Of a DNA stretch of 64,000 nucleotides, positions 23,743-55,693 are shown piece by piece; positions within the stretch are counted from its first letter, which is position 1, and each line of letters starts with the position of its first letter. A model generated the notes under the pieces. That model saw nothing but the letters and a program-made list of their open reading frames with translations, ran no database searches and was not told the origin of the DNA. A program made the translations under genes and the position numbers. The DNA is from Oasisia sp. SBJ-2009 (taxonomy: Eukaryota; Annelida; Polychaeta; Sabellida; Siboglinidae): contig OZ024854.1 of assembly GCA_964017155.1 (NCBI GenBank), positions 47,064,923-47,128,922 of the forward strand, read 5' to 3'.

Positions 23743-24634
23743 GTGCGTGTGCGTGTGCGTGTGCGTGTGCGTGTGCGTGTGCGTGTGCGTGTGCGTGTGC
23801 GTGTGCGTGTGCGTGTGCGTGTGCGTGTGCGTGTGCGTGTGCGTGTGCGTGTGCGTGTGCGTGTGCGTGTGCGTGTGCGTGTGCGTGTGCGTGTGCGTGT
23901 GCGTGTGCGTGTGCGTGTGCGTGTGCGTGTGCGTGTGCGTGTGCGTGTGCGTGTGCGTGTGCGTGTGCGTGTGCGTGTGCGTGTGCGTGTGCGTGTGCGT
24001 GTGCGTGTGCGTGTGCGTGTGCGTGTGCGTGTGCGTGTGCGTGTGCGTGTGCGTGTGCGTGTGCGTGTGCGTGTGCGTGTGCGTGTGCGTGTGCGTGTGC
24101 GTGTGCGTGTGCGTGTGCGTGTGCGTGTGCGTGTGCGTGTGCGTGTGCGTGTGCGTGTGCGTGTGCGTGTGCGTGTGCGTGTGCGTGTGCGTGTGCGTGT
24201 GCGTGTGCGTGTGCGTGTGCGTGTGCGTGTGCGTGTGCGTGTGCGTGTGCGTGTGCGTGTGCGTGTGCGTGTGCGTGTGCGTGTGCGTGTGCGTGTGCGT
24301 GTGCGTGTGCGTGTGCGTGTGCGTGTGCGTGTGCGTGTGCGTGTGCGTGTGCGTGTGCGTGTGCGTGTGCGTGTGCGTGTGCGTGTGCGTGTGCGTGTGC
24401 GTGTGCGTGTGCGTGTGCGTGTGCGTGTGCGTGTGCGTGTGCGTGTGCGTGTGCGTGTGCGTGTGCGTGCGCGTGCGCGTGCGCGTGCGCGTGCGCGTGC
24501 GCGTGCGCGTGCGCGTGCGCGTGCGCGTGCGCGTGCGCGTGCGCGTGCGCGTGCGCGTGCGCGTGCGCGTGCGCGTGCGCGTGCGCGTGCGCGTGCGCGT
24601 GCGCGTGCGCGTGCGCGTGCGCGTGTGTGTGTAG

Positions 24635-24702
<68 letters not shown>

Positions 24703-24710
24703 GTTTGTGT
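23743..24710. repeat. GTGTGC, GTGCGC and GT array, about 960 bp
   Basis: About 720 bp of near-perfect GTGTGC hexamers is followed by GTGCGC hexamers (about 24469-24624) and then a GT run. The transitions are abrupt. The sequence is strictly alternating purine-pyrimidine apart from a few interruptions near 24633. All long open frames here are artefacts. Confidence 0.98.
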
Positions 24711-25556
24711 ATGTAGGTTGTGTGTGTATGTATATATGGTGTATGTGTGCGTATGTGTGTAGGTATATATGATGTATGTGTGCATATGTGTATGTATGTG
24801 TGTGCGTATGTGTATGTATGTGTGTGCGTGCGTGCTTGCTTGCGTGCGCGCGCGTTTGTGTGTGGGGGGAGCTGTATTGGGGCGCCGCGTTATTGTATTG
24901 GTACTGAACCATTTCATATTTGCGACATGTTATGGTGAGGTACAAATTACACAAGTAATTGTGTCAACGTGTCTGTTGTCTTTACAATTACCGTGCTGAA
25001 TATGGTCTATGGTAACGTTCCGATTTTAGTACGACAGCAATACTTCGGAAAGATTCTTACCATTGCAATCACAGTTGCTAACTATACATGAGCTGTTCAT
25101 ATATGATCATACGATTTCACCCGACATTACGACATATTTGTTTTATGTCATCTATGATCATGACAATTATTGAACGACGTTTTTGTAGGCCATATTCGTC
25201 ACAGTAACTGTTTAGACAAAAGACTTACTGAAACAATTACTTTTTTTTTAATAATATTTATGAACATGAACTTATGTCTGAAATAAACATTATTATAATT
25301 ACGCCACATTATGATTATGGTATATTGAATCAGAACGTGCAGCGAAACAAAATAGCATTTTAATGCCTTGCAAATAACACTTTTAGAAAGAGAAGTTCTC
25401 AAACAATTGTTCAACCATGTCAAACACGCGGGATCCTACGCCGGCAGGTCGTTTGACGACGATGCCAACAAAGCGGATCTTGCATGGGTACTCGCGCACG
25501 CAGGCGCAGGCGCGCGCACGCCGACTGAAAGACAATACCAAGTCGGTTCCCGCAAG

Positions 25557-36084
<10,528 letters not shown>

Positions 36085-36689
36085 GCGATGTACACCATGT
36101 GGTTATGTGGCTACCTATGACGTCATCGCTCGATTTACGTCACACGGTCAAGCAACCTCATAAAGTGTTAAGCAGAGATGTCAACATTTCCATTTTTGCG
36201 AATCTAAAATTCCGTAGCGAGAACGCACAGCTGAATAGTTGAATTTTGTTAAGGTATAATTTAAAGCTATGTACAATTACAAATTTATCATTGTGGAATT
36301 TGTTTTCTTATACAGAACGAAGTCACAAATGAAGAAGAAGAAGAAATTGCTTTTATTCGATCTGTACATAATATACACTATGTCAAAAGGTACGCAAATA
36401 ATACAAAAATACGTACACATATTGTATACATTACATTGAAATAACAAAAGAAGGCCAGGAGACTCGTCTAGAACAGTAATAGACGCTTTAGAGGAGCCAC
36501 CCTTAAAAAAAAAAAACCTACAACATTACTAAACAGATCACCCAAACAAATTCTTCCCAATAATATAAATAAATAAATGAAAAAAAATGTAAATGTAGCT
36601 TACTTGATTACCGAGTTTTTCTTTATGGTATACTTTCTGTGTTGTATAAAGTTGAAATAAGGTTAACAAGGTCTAAGTAGAAAAGTCCA

Positions 36690-38960
36690 AAGGGTGTAAC
36701 GAAGATCGAAGTGGACAACAAACAACCCTGACGTCGTCACAGACGTAGCAGGCATCAACCAAGTCAACATTGGAAGTGACCACAGAATGGTTATGAGCAA
36801 CACCAAATTGGACGTAGAGGTGGAAAGGAAAGAATGATGACCAAGAGACCACCACGAGTAGATACCACACAAATAGGATCAAAGGAGATCCAATTCCAAC
36901 TCGAAGTGAGACACCGATTCGAGACACTACAAGAACTAGAGGACATCGTCACCATGAGCGAAACCATCACAGACATGATCCGATAAAGCGTGTCTACAGT
37001 AGCTAAGGCAATCAACAAGCCATTGAAATGGAGGATATCGTCACCAACACGAGCCCTGATGACGAAACAACGAGAAATGGTGGGAAACGGCGACGACAAA
37101 CCAAGACTACAGTATGTAGAAATGAGAAATACAATAAAACAGAAAGCAAAAGAGAACACCAGGAATTACAACCAAGAGATCGTACGAGACATTATCATGG
37201 CATCAAAGAGTCTGAGGAAAGTCAGAAAAACGCAGACACTAGGCGAAGACAGACTGATCGCACTCGAAGACAAGCAGGGTATAGAGACACCCACGATCAA
37301 GATAAGATCATAGAGCGAATAGAGGAATATAATCTACACCGAGCTATACGGCAGTGAACAGTGTACCATAATCCACACCGACCTGAAAGAGGTACCAGAG
37401 ATATGGGAGGTGGCAGCCGAGCTAAAAGCTATGAAGAATGGGACATTATGGCAACGACCATAATTTTATAAACATCGATAAATTGAAAGCAGGATATATA
37501 TATTTATAAACATCGATACATTGAAAGCAGGAGAGTATCTCGAAGACACTTGCTAAACTGTACGCTAAATTCTTATCAGAAAGACGAATACCCACAGCGT
37601 GGAAGAAGGCTAAGAAGGTGATAATTTTCAAGAAGGGAAATAAGAAAGACATCAAAAATTACAGACCGATGTGTCTACTATCAAACATCTATAAAGTAAT
37701 CATGAAAGTACTAACGAAAAGTCTACAGAAGACACTCGACGAAAACCAACCACGAGAGCAAGTTGGATTCAGAAGCAGATACTCAACGATAGACCACATC
37801 CACGTCGTAAACCTACCGAAGGAGAAGTGCCGAGAATAGAATATCCCACTCTGTATCGCATTAGTCGACTAAGAGAAAGCCTTCGACTCAGTGCACACCC
37901 AAGCAGTAATGACCTCGCTTCAAGAACACTAGATAAAAGATGGTTACTTCGAACTCTTGGAAGAAATCTACACTAAAAGTTCAACGACAGTCCTCCTACA
38001 CAAAGAAAGCAACAAAAATACGACAGGGAGATACCATATCGCACAAACATTTTATGGCAACATTCGAAAGCATATTACGACGAATGATTTGGAAATCGGA
38101 GGCTTGATGATAGACGGCGAACATCTCAGTCATCTTCGCTTCGCCGACGACATACTCATATGCTCTAATACACCACATGAACTACAACAAATGGTAGAGG
38201 AACTGGTTGATTTATTGTATGATTTGACTTATTTTCAAGCAAAAATGTGTCGATGAGTACGACGTTTCGGCCCGTCAATATCGAACTAGCTGATGAAAAT
38301 AAAAACCAGGGTGTGACGATAAACAATTCGAAGACAAACGTGACGATGCAAAAACGACACACCAATATATGGTAACACTATTCAGATAGAGAACGTTGAA
38401 AGCTACATCTACATGGGACACAGATACAGCACCAGAGACAAAAACCATGAAAAGGAGATTCAAAGAAGAATCACGGTCGGGTGGACAGCATCCGCCAAGC
38501 AAGGCGACATCTTCAAGAGTCATGCCTACTTCCAGCAATGACATGCGACGCGGAAACATGGGCACTCACCAGCCAAGCAGAGAACAAGCTAGCAGCCGCA
38601 CAAACGAACAGAGATGGAACGAAGTACGTTAAGCATCACATATCGGGACATAAAAACGAACATCTGGATAAGAGAAAAGACAAAGGTCACAGACATCACT
38701 GAAAAAGCCAGAAGACGGAAGTGGACCTGGGCAGGGCACGTCAGCAGGATACAAGATAACCGATGGACGTCGCGTATCGCCACCTGGAAATCCTACGAAG
38801 GGAAACGATCTAGAGGAAGACCGACGAGACGATGGAGAGACGAACTAGATGACTACTGGAAGCATACCATTTGGCAAAGGATAGCGGAAGATAGGGAGAC
38901 ATGGAAACATCATGCCGAGGCATTTGCCCCATCACGGGACACTTATACACTTATCTGAAA
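36690..38960 (+). pseudogene. Dead LINE: endonuclease end and reverse transcriptase fragments
   Basis: Pieces in order on the plus strand: an endonuclease C-terminus with INQVNIGSDHRMVMSNTKLD (about 36750-36820), a linker frame (36990-37313), RT pieces FKKGNKKDIKNYRPMCLLSN and REQVGFRSRYSTIDHIHVV (37618-37839), LRFADDILICSNT with the catalytic FADD (37957-38256), and the tail WTWAGHVSRIQDNRWT with RSRGRPTRRWRD (38614-38958). Stops and frameshifts separate the pieces. Foreign sequence interrupts the frame between about 38205 and 38310. It is from a different family than the LINE at 327-1433 and is far older. Confidence 0.9.
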
Positions 38961-41685
38961 CTGAGTTAAGTAGGCCCTATCTGTTTGTTATGTGTGTTTA
39001 CTGGTGTAGAGTATCTCCCGTAGGCTGTATTCGACACAATTACTCTGAAAACGGGACGGAAGTCTGCGGAGCTCTGCGAAAATGCTTAAACCATCATTGG
39101 TATCGCATTTGGTTGGCTTTATTGTTTCAACAAAACTGGATCCGTGTGGAACCGTATAATAAAATATTATTCCTCTATGGTGACTAGTGTTTGCATTACA
39201 TCGGAGTATTGCACAATAACTAATTCTGACGCTCGTCTCAACCCAATAGCCAATATTGTAAACGTGCTCTGGATACATGGAAAGCCATTTCAAATGCGTG
39301 ATTCGAGCTGACATTGATGACTTCACATCTCCACATCTTAAAAGCGCGCAAAAATATGTATATTCGAAAAAGGCGAGTTACGTAGCATAATATGTGGTAT
39401 TTTCAATTTTAAGAAACATGTAGGGAGTCTGTGAACGAACGTTAGCATGAATCGACCTTATCAGCTGTTAGATTATCATCATGTATTTTGTAAGCCAATA
39501 CTGGGTCACACGATCAAATTATCGACGATTTGTATACGCTAGTGAATTCATGGGAGACTTACTCTCCCGAGACCACCAATGACGAGGAAACAATTACAAC
39601 TCCGTACGGTTATCGATGCAATATAATTATTACCAGTTAATTTAGGTAGTTCGCATGTTCTGTTATCCGGAATATTACACGTCGAAGTGCATTCACTGGA
39701 ACAATTGTACGTCATTGACCTTATGGTTTGACGAGTTTGAACTAGGAAAGACAAATTAAAAAGACATCATTGTTCAACGACGTTGTGTCGTTGCAACAAA
39801 CCTTACATTTGTCACTCCACTTACAGTTGAATATACACTTTGAAACCCAAATGTTTCTCGGTTCTCGTATACACGTGCGACATAATCTTCATGCTGAATT
39901 GCCGTGGGGCATATTAAACCGTGTCCATTCATCATTTATGACCAAGTTTCTGCTTCGTGCAGAATATCGGTTTCTCCTAATACATAATATTTCTCCCTAG
40001 CATTCATTGCGTTGGATTTTCCTTTATCGGCGTGACCTGACATCGAGTTACTGTGGAACGGTTGAATATCAACACCGATCGACGCCAATAAATAATTGTT
40101 TCCTCTCGGGTCATTAACACAATATCTTCCATTACGGTGTCTGGAGCCCGGCTGTGGCGAGCAAGTGCGCGTTATAAACTATAAGGCTTTCGACAAATGT
40201 AATTACGACTACTCTCGCCATCAGGCCAATCTATTCTACCGGGTGCTTTGGTTGACCTCGGGTGACGTTTCCGTCAAGGAAGTCTCGCCGCCGTCGACCG
40301 CGAAAGACGCACTCAGTGGAATTGTCCGTCGGGAAACAAACACGGCACATGGCCGATGAGTGGACACCGAGGCTCTGAGGACCTTGCAGTGTACACACAA
40401 ACTCGTATGTTGATATACATACTGTGATGGGTGACGCTCGCTGGGGCTGAAGGAAGTAGATGATGTGGAATGTAGAGTTTAAATTGCTATTCTTTTAGAT
40501 ACACTCGACACGACTTGGAACCTATTCAACACTATCTGACCTCGACAGGGACAATCCACAATAATACCCCTTTCGACTGGGGCAATCTTCAACGCTCAAC
40601 CGAAGAGATCTTCAACACAATATTCGATGTGAAAAGTCCAAAAGTATCCTCCTCGACCCAAAGATCTTCAATATTATCCGTATTCGACCGGAAATATCTC
40701 CAACGTTACCGACTACGCGGAACGATGAAGTCTATAGTACCATCCAACTCGACCGCACAACTCACTAACGCTATATCCCATCGATACCAACAAAGGTTTC
40801 CTGGCAAAACACATACACTAAAAAGAATCAACCATGCCATACGATCCAGAGAAGACATGATGCTTACCAATACTGAACAACATATAGACCAATATCCTAG
40901 CAATTTTGGCTAACTTCATTGAATTAAGTAAATACAAACAAAACAAAATCATCTATACAGAGGAACGTTTTGAATACTTATACGTAACGATTTGTCTCTC
41001 TGAGAGTGTTTTTACGAAACGAGATTGATTTGGCATCCGTCGTTCATTTCGCGTGATATGATTCCTTTCCTGTCATTGTTTGTTGCATGGGCAATGACGA
41101 CAACAGTTCTTTTTCCATTCACAACACAATCTTTCATCTGTTAGCAATCTACCGTGATTGATACTGTAGCCAGCTGTCTTAAGCAGTATACATAACTAAC
41201 AGTAGAGCGAGGTACCCTGACTTAAGACAAACAGAGCGTGTGCTCACACAATGTCGACACGTTAACACAATCTTCTGATTACCGGAGACCACGAGACGAT
41301 GCGGGAACGTCATTCATTGGCTGGCGACGAGAGCCAATGGCTGACGTCCCTCGCCTCAGTTCCAACAACTTGTTGGCGATGCAATCATTGCCGTCAGTCT
41401 CACCTCGACACGACACAGTTTGATACTCCACAGAGTCTCCGTCGTGCATTAAACAAGCGCTTGCTTTCCGGATAATAATTGCTGGCCTCTGATTGATTAA
41501 CACCAGCGTGAATGTAGATGTAGTTACTGCTGCTGTGCGAGATACGGCTAATTAGTCAGTTAGGGCGGACTTACGGCGATATGAAACCGACACTCATCTC
41601 GCTTACCGCGTCAACCTGCCGTCTTGGGGCAAGGAAAGGAAGACACGCCGACCGCCACCAGTAAGCAGCGTGTCGAGAGATTAAC
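38961..41685. other. Intergenic region before the GPCR
   Basis: Short frames exist (40096-40359 with a Cys- and Tyr-rich segment; 40515-40913) but neither has clear splice sites or a family I recognise. The stretch 40540-40720 is a decayed repeat of TTCGAC..ATCTTCAA words about 44 bp apart. Confidence 0.35.
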
Positions 41686-50073
<8,388 letters not shown>

Positions 50074-50687
50074 CGCGGACGGTCGTCTCGTGACGATCCC
50101 GTGGTGATGTCGTGAGGCGCTCCAAACCGCAGAGACCAGAGTCTGCGGCGACTCGCCCAGCCGTGCCCACGAACGCACGGCACGGTACAGCGAGGCGAAA
50201 CCACGCAGTGTTCAGTATTAATTAATTCGCCGATTTATCGGGTACAATTGTGTTGGTGCATGTGGATGCACCCACGCTTGTGACGTTCTGGTTAAAACAA
50301 AAACCAACCCGATAATAGTATCGGCTGCGCAATTTCGCCGAGAAGACAGTCTGGTGGTTTTACCAGCATTTGAATGTTATCCGTGTGGGGCTAAATAATG
50401 GTGCTACTTCACGGATGCTGGTTAATCCTGCCGTAATTCCTATTTTATAAACAACTGCAAATTTGTATTTATATTGTTATGTTAATATAATTTTTATTTT
50501 GAATCGTTTTTATAATACAGCATTATCTGATAAAAGGTATCCTTATTTAATTTGTTATTTCAAATTCAGCCTGAGAACCAATCAGCGTCTCTACCCAAAT
50601 CTGGGGTAAGACCGCCCTGTCACAGTTACATCGGCAGCCCATTAATATTCCAGGCGGAGTTGACGGGGTGAAAAGTGCTGCCACCTC

Positions 50688-50804
50688 ACTTTTCCGGTCT
50701 TTACACATTTTCCGGGTGACGTTTCTATGCATGCGCGAGTAGGTCATTGTCATCAATTATCATTAAATACGTTAACGCTTCCCGCTGAATCTCATATTAA
50801 GTAT

Positions 50805-50876
<72 letters not shown>

Positions 50877-51162
50877 GCCATTATGACAAGTTATTTATCG
50901 CAAAGTAACAAGGGTGAAACAGGTTTTTAGGCATGTTTTGACAGCAGTGCGCCATAATTCGTGACAGTGATTTAAACAAACGTAATATGTTAATGCACTG
51001 AACGAAACTCTTCACAATAATCACCACATAAGAGTTAACGAACAGCCTGTGGTATTAATACCATAAATGTTTAGCGTTTCACTGCACATTGATGGGTTTA
51101 CTTTTATCGCGCATGCGCAGAAACGGATAATTTATAACGCCCGTAAAATGTAATCGCGACAC
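50688..51162. mobile_element. MITE family 2, copy 3
   Basis: It has the right arm ending TCGCGACAC and a more diverged left arm. The centre matches copy 2 (AGTGCGCCATAATTCGTGAC) but carries a TA microsatellite (50806-50873). Confidence 0.8.
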
Positions 51163-51164
51163 GT

Positions 51165-52080
51165 GTAATTCGAATGAGATCGCGTGGTCTGCTACAAAGA
51201 AGACGACAAGCGACTTCTTCACATGTAGACGGACATCTTATGAGGTTAACCGCACGAACCAATTGCGCTTCATTACCGCCGTTTGCATTGACGTCTTATT
51301 GTAGATGAAATCTTGGCAACATCGATGTTTGTGCACCGAAATGCAGATAATCACCATTAATTGGCGGCCGCCGTGTTACTTAGCACTACGTAGGTCTAAG
51401 AACTTCGTTAATGAGGACACCAGCCCATGTGTATAGTGGCTCAAATAGAACATTACTGTATAAAGTACATCAACGTCATCGCATACAACGTCTCGCCTCG
51501 CGACAAGTACTATCAGTATGGCTATCAACTGGACACAGGGTTAATTAATTGTTTCAGAAAGACATAAAAACAGTTTTAGTAGCGCCGTGTGAAAACGAAA
51601 TTATATTCTGACATGTGATGCTGTTTAAGCATTTCATATTCCATAGCTGAGTCACATGACCAAGCAAATGTCACCGTTCTCAGGATGGACTCAATCATAG
51701 AAGTTTTCGCCGAAGTATTGACACATTTGTATAACAGAGACGAAGCCGATTAACCTGTCGTTTTTAAAGTTCGAGCGGCGACAATTATGCATCACGTTGC
51801 GACACTGAATAAACATATTTCTATCGCATTGTCTGGTTGATAACAATTGCCTAACCAAATGAAACATACCGTCCTGGTTCGTCATAAATGTATATTTTTT
51901 GTAAATACACGTTTGCCTATCAAAATACAATGGCCATTGTTATGATATATGAAGCTACATCAAAGGAATTGTGGACATAATAATAAATTACTTATTATCC
52001 ATCTTTGCGTGTTATTGTTGTATGACATCATGGTCCGAAGATACCGCTAAATTAATGTTTGTGTGACACGCAAGGACTCA
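51165..52080. other. Intergenic region, no feature seen
   Basis: No coding frame with family similarity was found between MITE 2 copy 3 and the CA array. Confidence 0.4.
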
Positions 52081-52082
52081 CG

Positions 52083-52235
52083 CACATGCACGCACGCACG
52101 CACGCACGCTCGCACGCACACACACACACACACACACACAAAACACACACACACATATACATATACACACACACGCACGCACACGCACGCACACACACGC
52201 ACACGCACACGCAAACACGCACGCACACAAACACA

Positions 52236-52304
<69 letters not shown>
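52083..52304. repeat. CA-rich microsatellite at the edge of duplicate 1
   Basis: GCAC, CA and CAAA-containing runs end in a pure CA run directly before the duplicated block. The same arrangement is seen before duplicate 2. Confidence 0.95.
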
Positions 52305-52306
<2 letters not shown>

Positions 52307-52680
52307 TTGAACTATCTGCTACACAGTAAATACTTAATCCAGCAAATTATATTACTATTACGCCTTGTTTATACGTAATCACTGGGATCCTGCTGCTCCA
52401 ATCCTGTCGAGTAACTGATGTGGTACAGCACTACGCCGCTGAATGTATGACTCACTGGACGGTCATAAATAACATTAAATTCGTTACGTTACATCATATG
52501 AATACAAGCGATTGACTCGTGGGAAAACCCCGTGACAAAAAATGTCTATTTCTGGAGTCCCCGTGTGAGTCACTCCCTCACGTGTTCACCTTACAGGTGT
52601 GGTGCTCTGTGACCAGGGGGGTCACTACGGCTACAGGGAGTGCAGCCGAAGTTCCCTATCACATATCCATAGCCTTGATC

Positions 52681-52875
52681 GTGTCAACCAATATATGTAT
52701 ACCTTGATGTAGGGACAAGTTTAACAAAAACACAATTTTCCCGGCAAACATTGCCCCGAATAACCGCGAATGCTGCTATCGATATCCCGGCCTTGTGCAA
52801 ATGAAGAGACACTCGAAATGATACACTCCTCTAGCGAACCTCTTTACAGTGTTGGCCCTTGTTCTAGGGAGGACT
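52681..52875. other. Microinversion between the duplicates, unit 1 orientation
   Basis: This stretch, from GTGTCAACCA to CTAGGGAGGAC, is the reverse complement of 59975-60174 in unit 2, while both flanks on the left are collinear. Confidence 0.88.
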
Positions 52876-53519
52876 TGTGAAAAACCACGGTAAAGCCTCG
52901 GTAAAAAGACGACCAATCAAGTCGGGTACATCCACAGTCCACACTAGGCCTACTACTAGTATAGGCAGTCAGTGCACCCCCCCCCCCCGGGACTATGACG
53001 TACGCCGTACACGGGCAGAAACATTAGGAACGTTTGTAAAAAAAGCCTCCGTTTACTGTCAACACTTGCGACCGTAGGCAGTGAACCGGCGCCGAGCACA
53101 ACACGTCGTCAGACTGCGTGTTGGATTTGACTCGCACGCTATAGACCCTATGTAGCTGTATATCTCACAAAGTTGACATTTTCAAACACTACCACATACA
53201 AATTCACAAAAGCCCGACTGCGATATTACCATTAGCCGTGCAGATACATGTATGCCCCACTGACGGTTGGCAGGTAACTAGGTCATGTCGAAAACACCGC
53301 CGGCAGACAACTCGTAGAAAACTCCTATCAGTCACCCTCGACTGGGATGGTAAACAAACAGACAAAGGCTATGCATGACGTCGCGTCTCTGGGAAACACG
53401 CCCACAACATCCTGGTTGCCACAGTCGATATATATATATATAACCTGACTGTGTCGAACATCCGTAAAGGTGTTTAAAATTGTTTCGCACATTGCAGTTG
53501 TTGATAACTCGGAGAAAGC

Positions 53520-55643
53520 ATGAAGGTGACTACACTGACAGTGGCAATGGTATGTGCGTGTCTAGTCGGCGTTTCTGGTAAGTTAACTACGGAACTTTTC
53601 AGCAAAGCATGCAGTTGTATACCCGGAGAGCCAAGCACGGCGGCGTTGAGAACTACCACGTCAGTACCTTGGCGTATTGACGTAAACATGTGGATATATC
53701 GCTCACGACATGAGCATCTGCGTCTCAGGCGGGTGTTACAACCAGTAATGCAGGTTCATATTTACCCAACGTTGCTCTACTTCACTGAGTACTTGGCTAT
53801 AGAAATTGATGTACCTTTATGAATAAATAGCGTTCGCGCATTAATTACAGCGTGTATGAATTCTCCCAAGAGAGGGTGAGATGGTGTTCGATTGAACAGA
53901 TCTGCCAGGAAGACAAATGTGAAATTGTTTGAGCAGCTCCAAGAGCAGTGGCTCGGCGGTAGAGCTTTGGACGCTCGACTGGGAGATTCGGGTTCGAATC
54001 AGGTGTTGCGGTGTGAAACCTTGGGGAAGTGGTTTCCATCTACAGTGCTCCAGTTAACTCGTTCACTCAGCTGTATAAATGAGTAACCGACTTTATTCAT
54101 TGGTTGATATTTGTACAAGCAGCCTTCGCGCATTAGTTGACATCGTGGCTGGATTCTTCCCAGAGAAGTACAGATGGTGTTTCATTGAACAGGAGGTGTA
54201 AGAGCTATGAGCAGTCCCGAGGTGTGGATACTGCGCTATATAAGACTTACCATTACGTTTTTACTAAGGCCTGGGTAAAAGCTTACCTTTAACAACGTCC
54301 GGCTTACGAACCTTTGTTTTTTCTCCGTCGCTTACTGGTCGGGTATAGGCGCTCTGCAGTCTAGACCCCGCAGTAAATATGTAAATTACGTGCCACTAGA
54401 TTATTTCACAATGAAATGGAATTAGTATCAATAGTATGTAAACGCCATTATCAAATCACATTTATTTAACAAGTCGTCATGGGATTGTGTCATCAGTCGT
54501 CCAACTATTGGTTACAGAAAATAGCTATTTTCGTTAACGTAAATGTACAATTTGTTTCTCTATATTCGGAATCCATTGAGCACCCATTTTGATAAATAAA
54601 AGTTACAGGTATAACGAGGGCGTCTCAAGTTAGGCTAGATACGGTTCTTATAAACTGGCTATCGTATTAACGTTGTGTAGATAGCTAAATTACATTGTTT
54701 GTTTTTGACCTCTCAAATTTACTTACAATAGCTTAATTTATTTTATTAATTTAGCTGACTGGGCGAACTGGGGCAAGGAGAAGCCACCCCATGATTGGGC
54801 GAAATGGCACAAGGAGAACCCACCCCCTGATTGGGCGAAATGGGAGAAGGAGAACCCACCCCCTGATTGGACGAAATGGGAGAAGGAGAACCCACCCCCT
54901 GATTGGACGAAATGGGAGAAGGAGAACCCACCCCCTGATTGGACGAAATGGGAGAAGGAGAACCCACCCCCTGACTGGGCGAAATGGCCCAAAGCAAACT
55001 TCCCAGACACGGTATAAGAGCCATGCAAAGCATGACAGTTTTTCATATAAACTGAAGGGCATCTTGGCTCTTTTTACTCCATCTAGACGTGTTTATGTAC
55101 TCAACATATGAAATTACTCCATAATTAATTGTTTTTTAAGAGCTAATATGTATTCCCTTGTGTATTTCAACATCGCCGAACGGAGGTTTTACATACTTCA
55201 TTTGTTAACTTACTTTGCATCACTGAACAGGATTATGGTTACTGTATGCAAAGTAACGTGTCAGTACACGAAAACCACAGCATTCTGACAGTGCAAAATA
55301 AGAATTGTGATTAGAAAGATAGTCGAACGGTTCTGCCATCGTTTTCCATCAGAATACATTCGGTAAAACAGTTGTCGTGCTGCAATGTAGCGTTAACGAA
55401 ATCATTATTATATTCTACAGCATACTCCACGTACTCGGTACAGGGAACGTAGTACGGATAAGCCCACGGGTCACAGATCTGGTGAGTATCATTTTGTACA
55501 CCGACTTTTTATAGGTCATGTGTCATCTGGAATTTCAAATTTCGCTCATTTCACATCCTCTGATATAGATTGGTAACATTAGCTTTATAATTAAACCATA
55601 AACCAATTGTTTCATTCAAAGTACTGCCTATCCTCACTCCTAT

Positions 55644-55693
<50 letters not shown>

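Noticed and set aside
23710..24954. Open frames of 295-414 codons on both strands
   Set aside because: They are produced by hexanucleotide and GT repeats without stops; composition is only two or three residues.
40096..40359. Frame with a Cys/Tyr-rich segment that faintly recalls a cupredoxin-like fold
   Set aside because: No flanking splice sites or metal-site motif I can confirm.
54738..55062. Minus-strand frames of about 100 codons with FSHFVQSGGG or RPIRGWVLLL repeats
   Set aside because: Antisense of the 36-bp coding repeat, whose plus frame is flanked by correct splice sites and phases.
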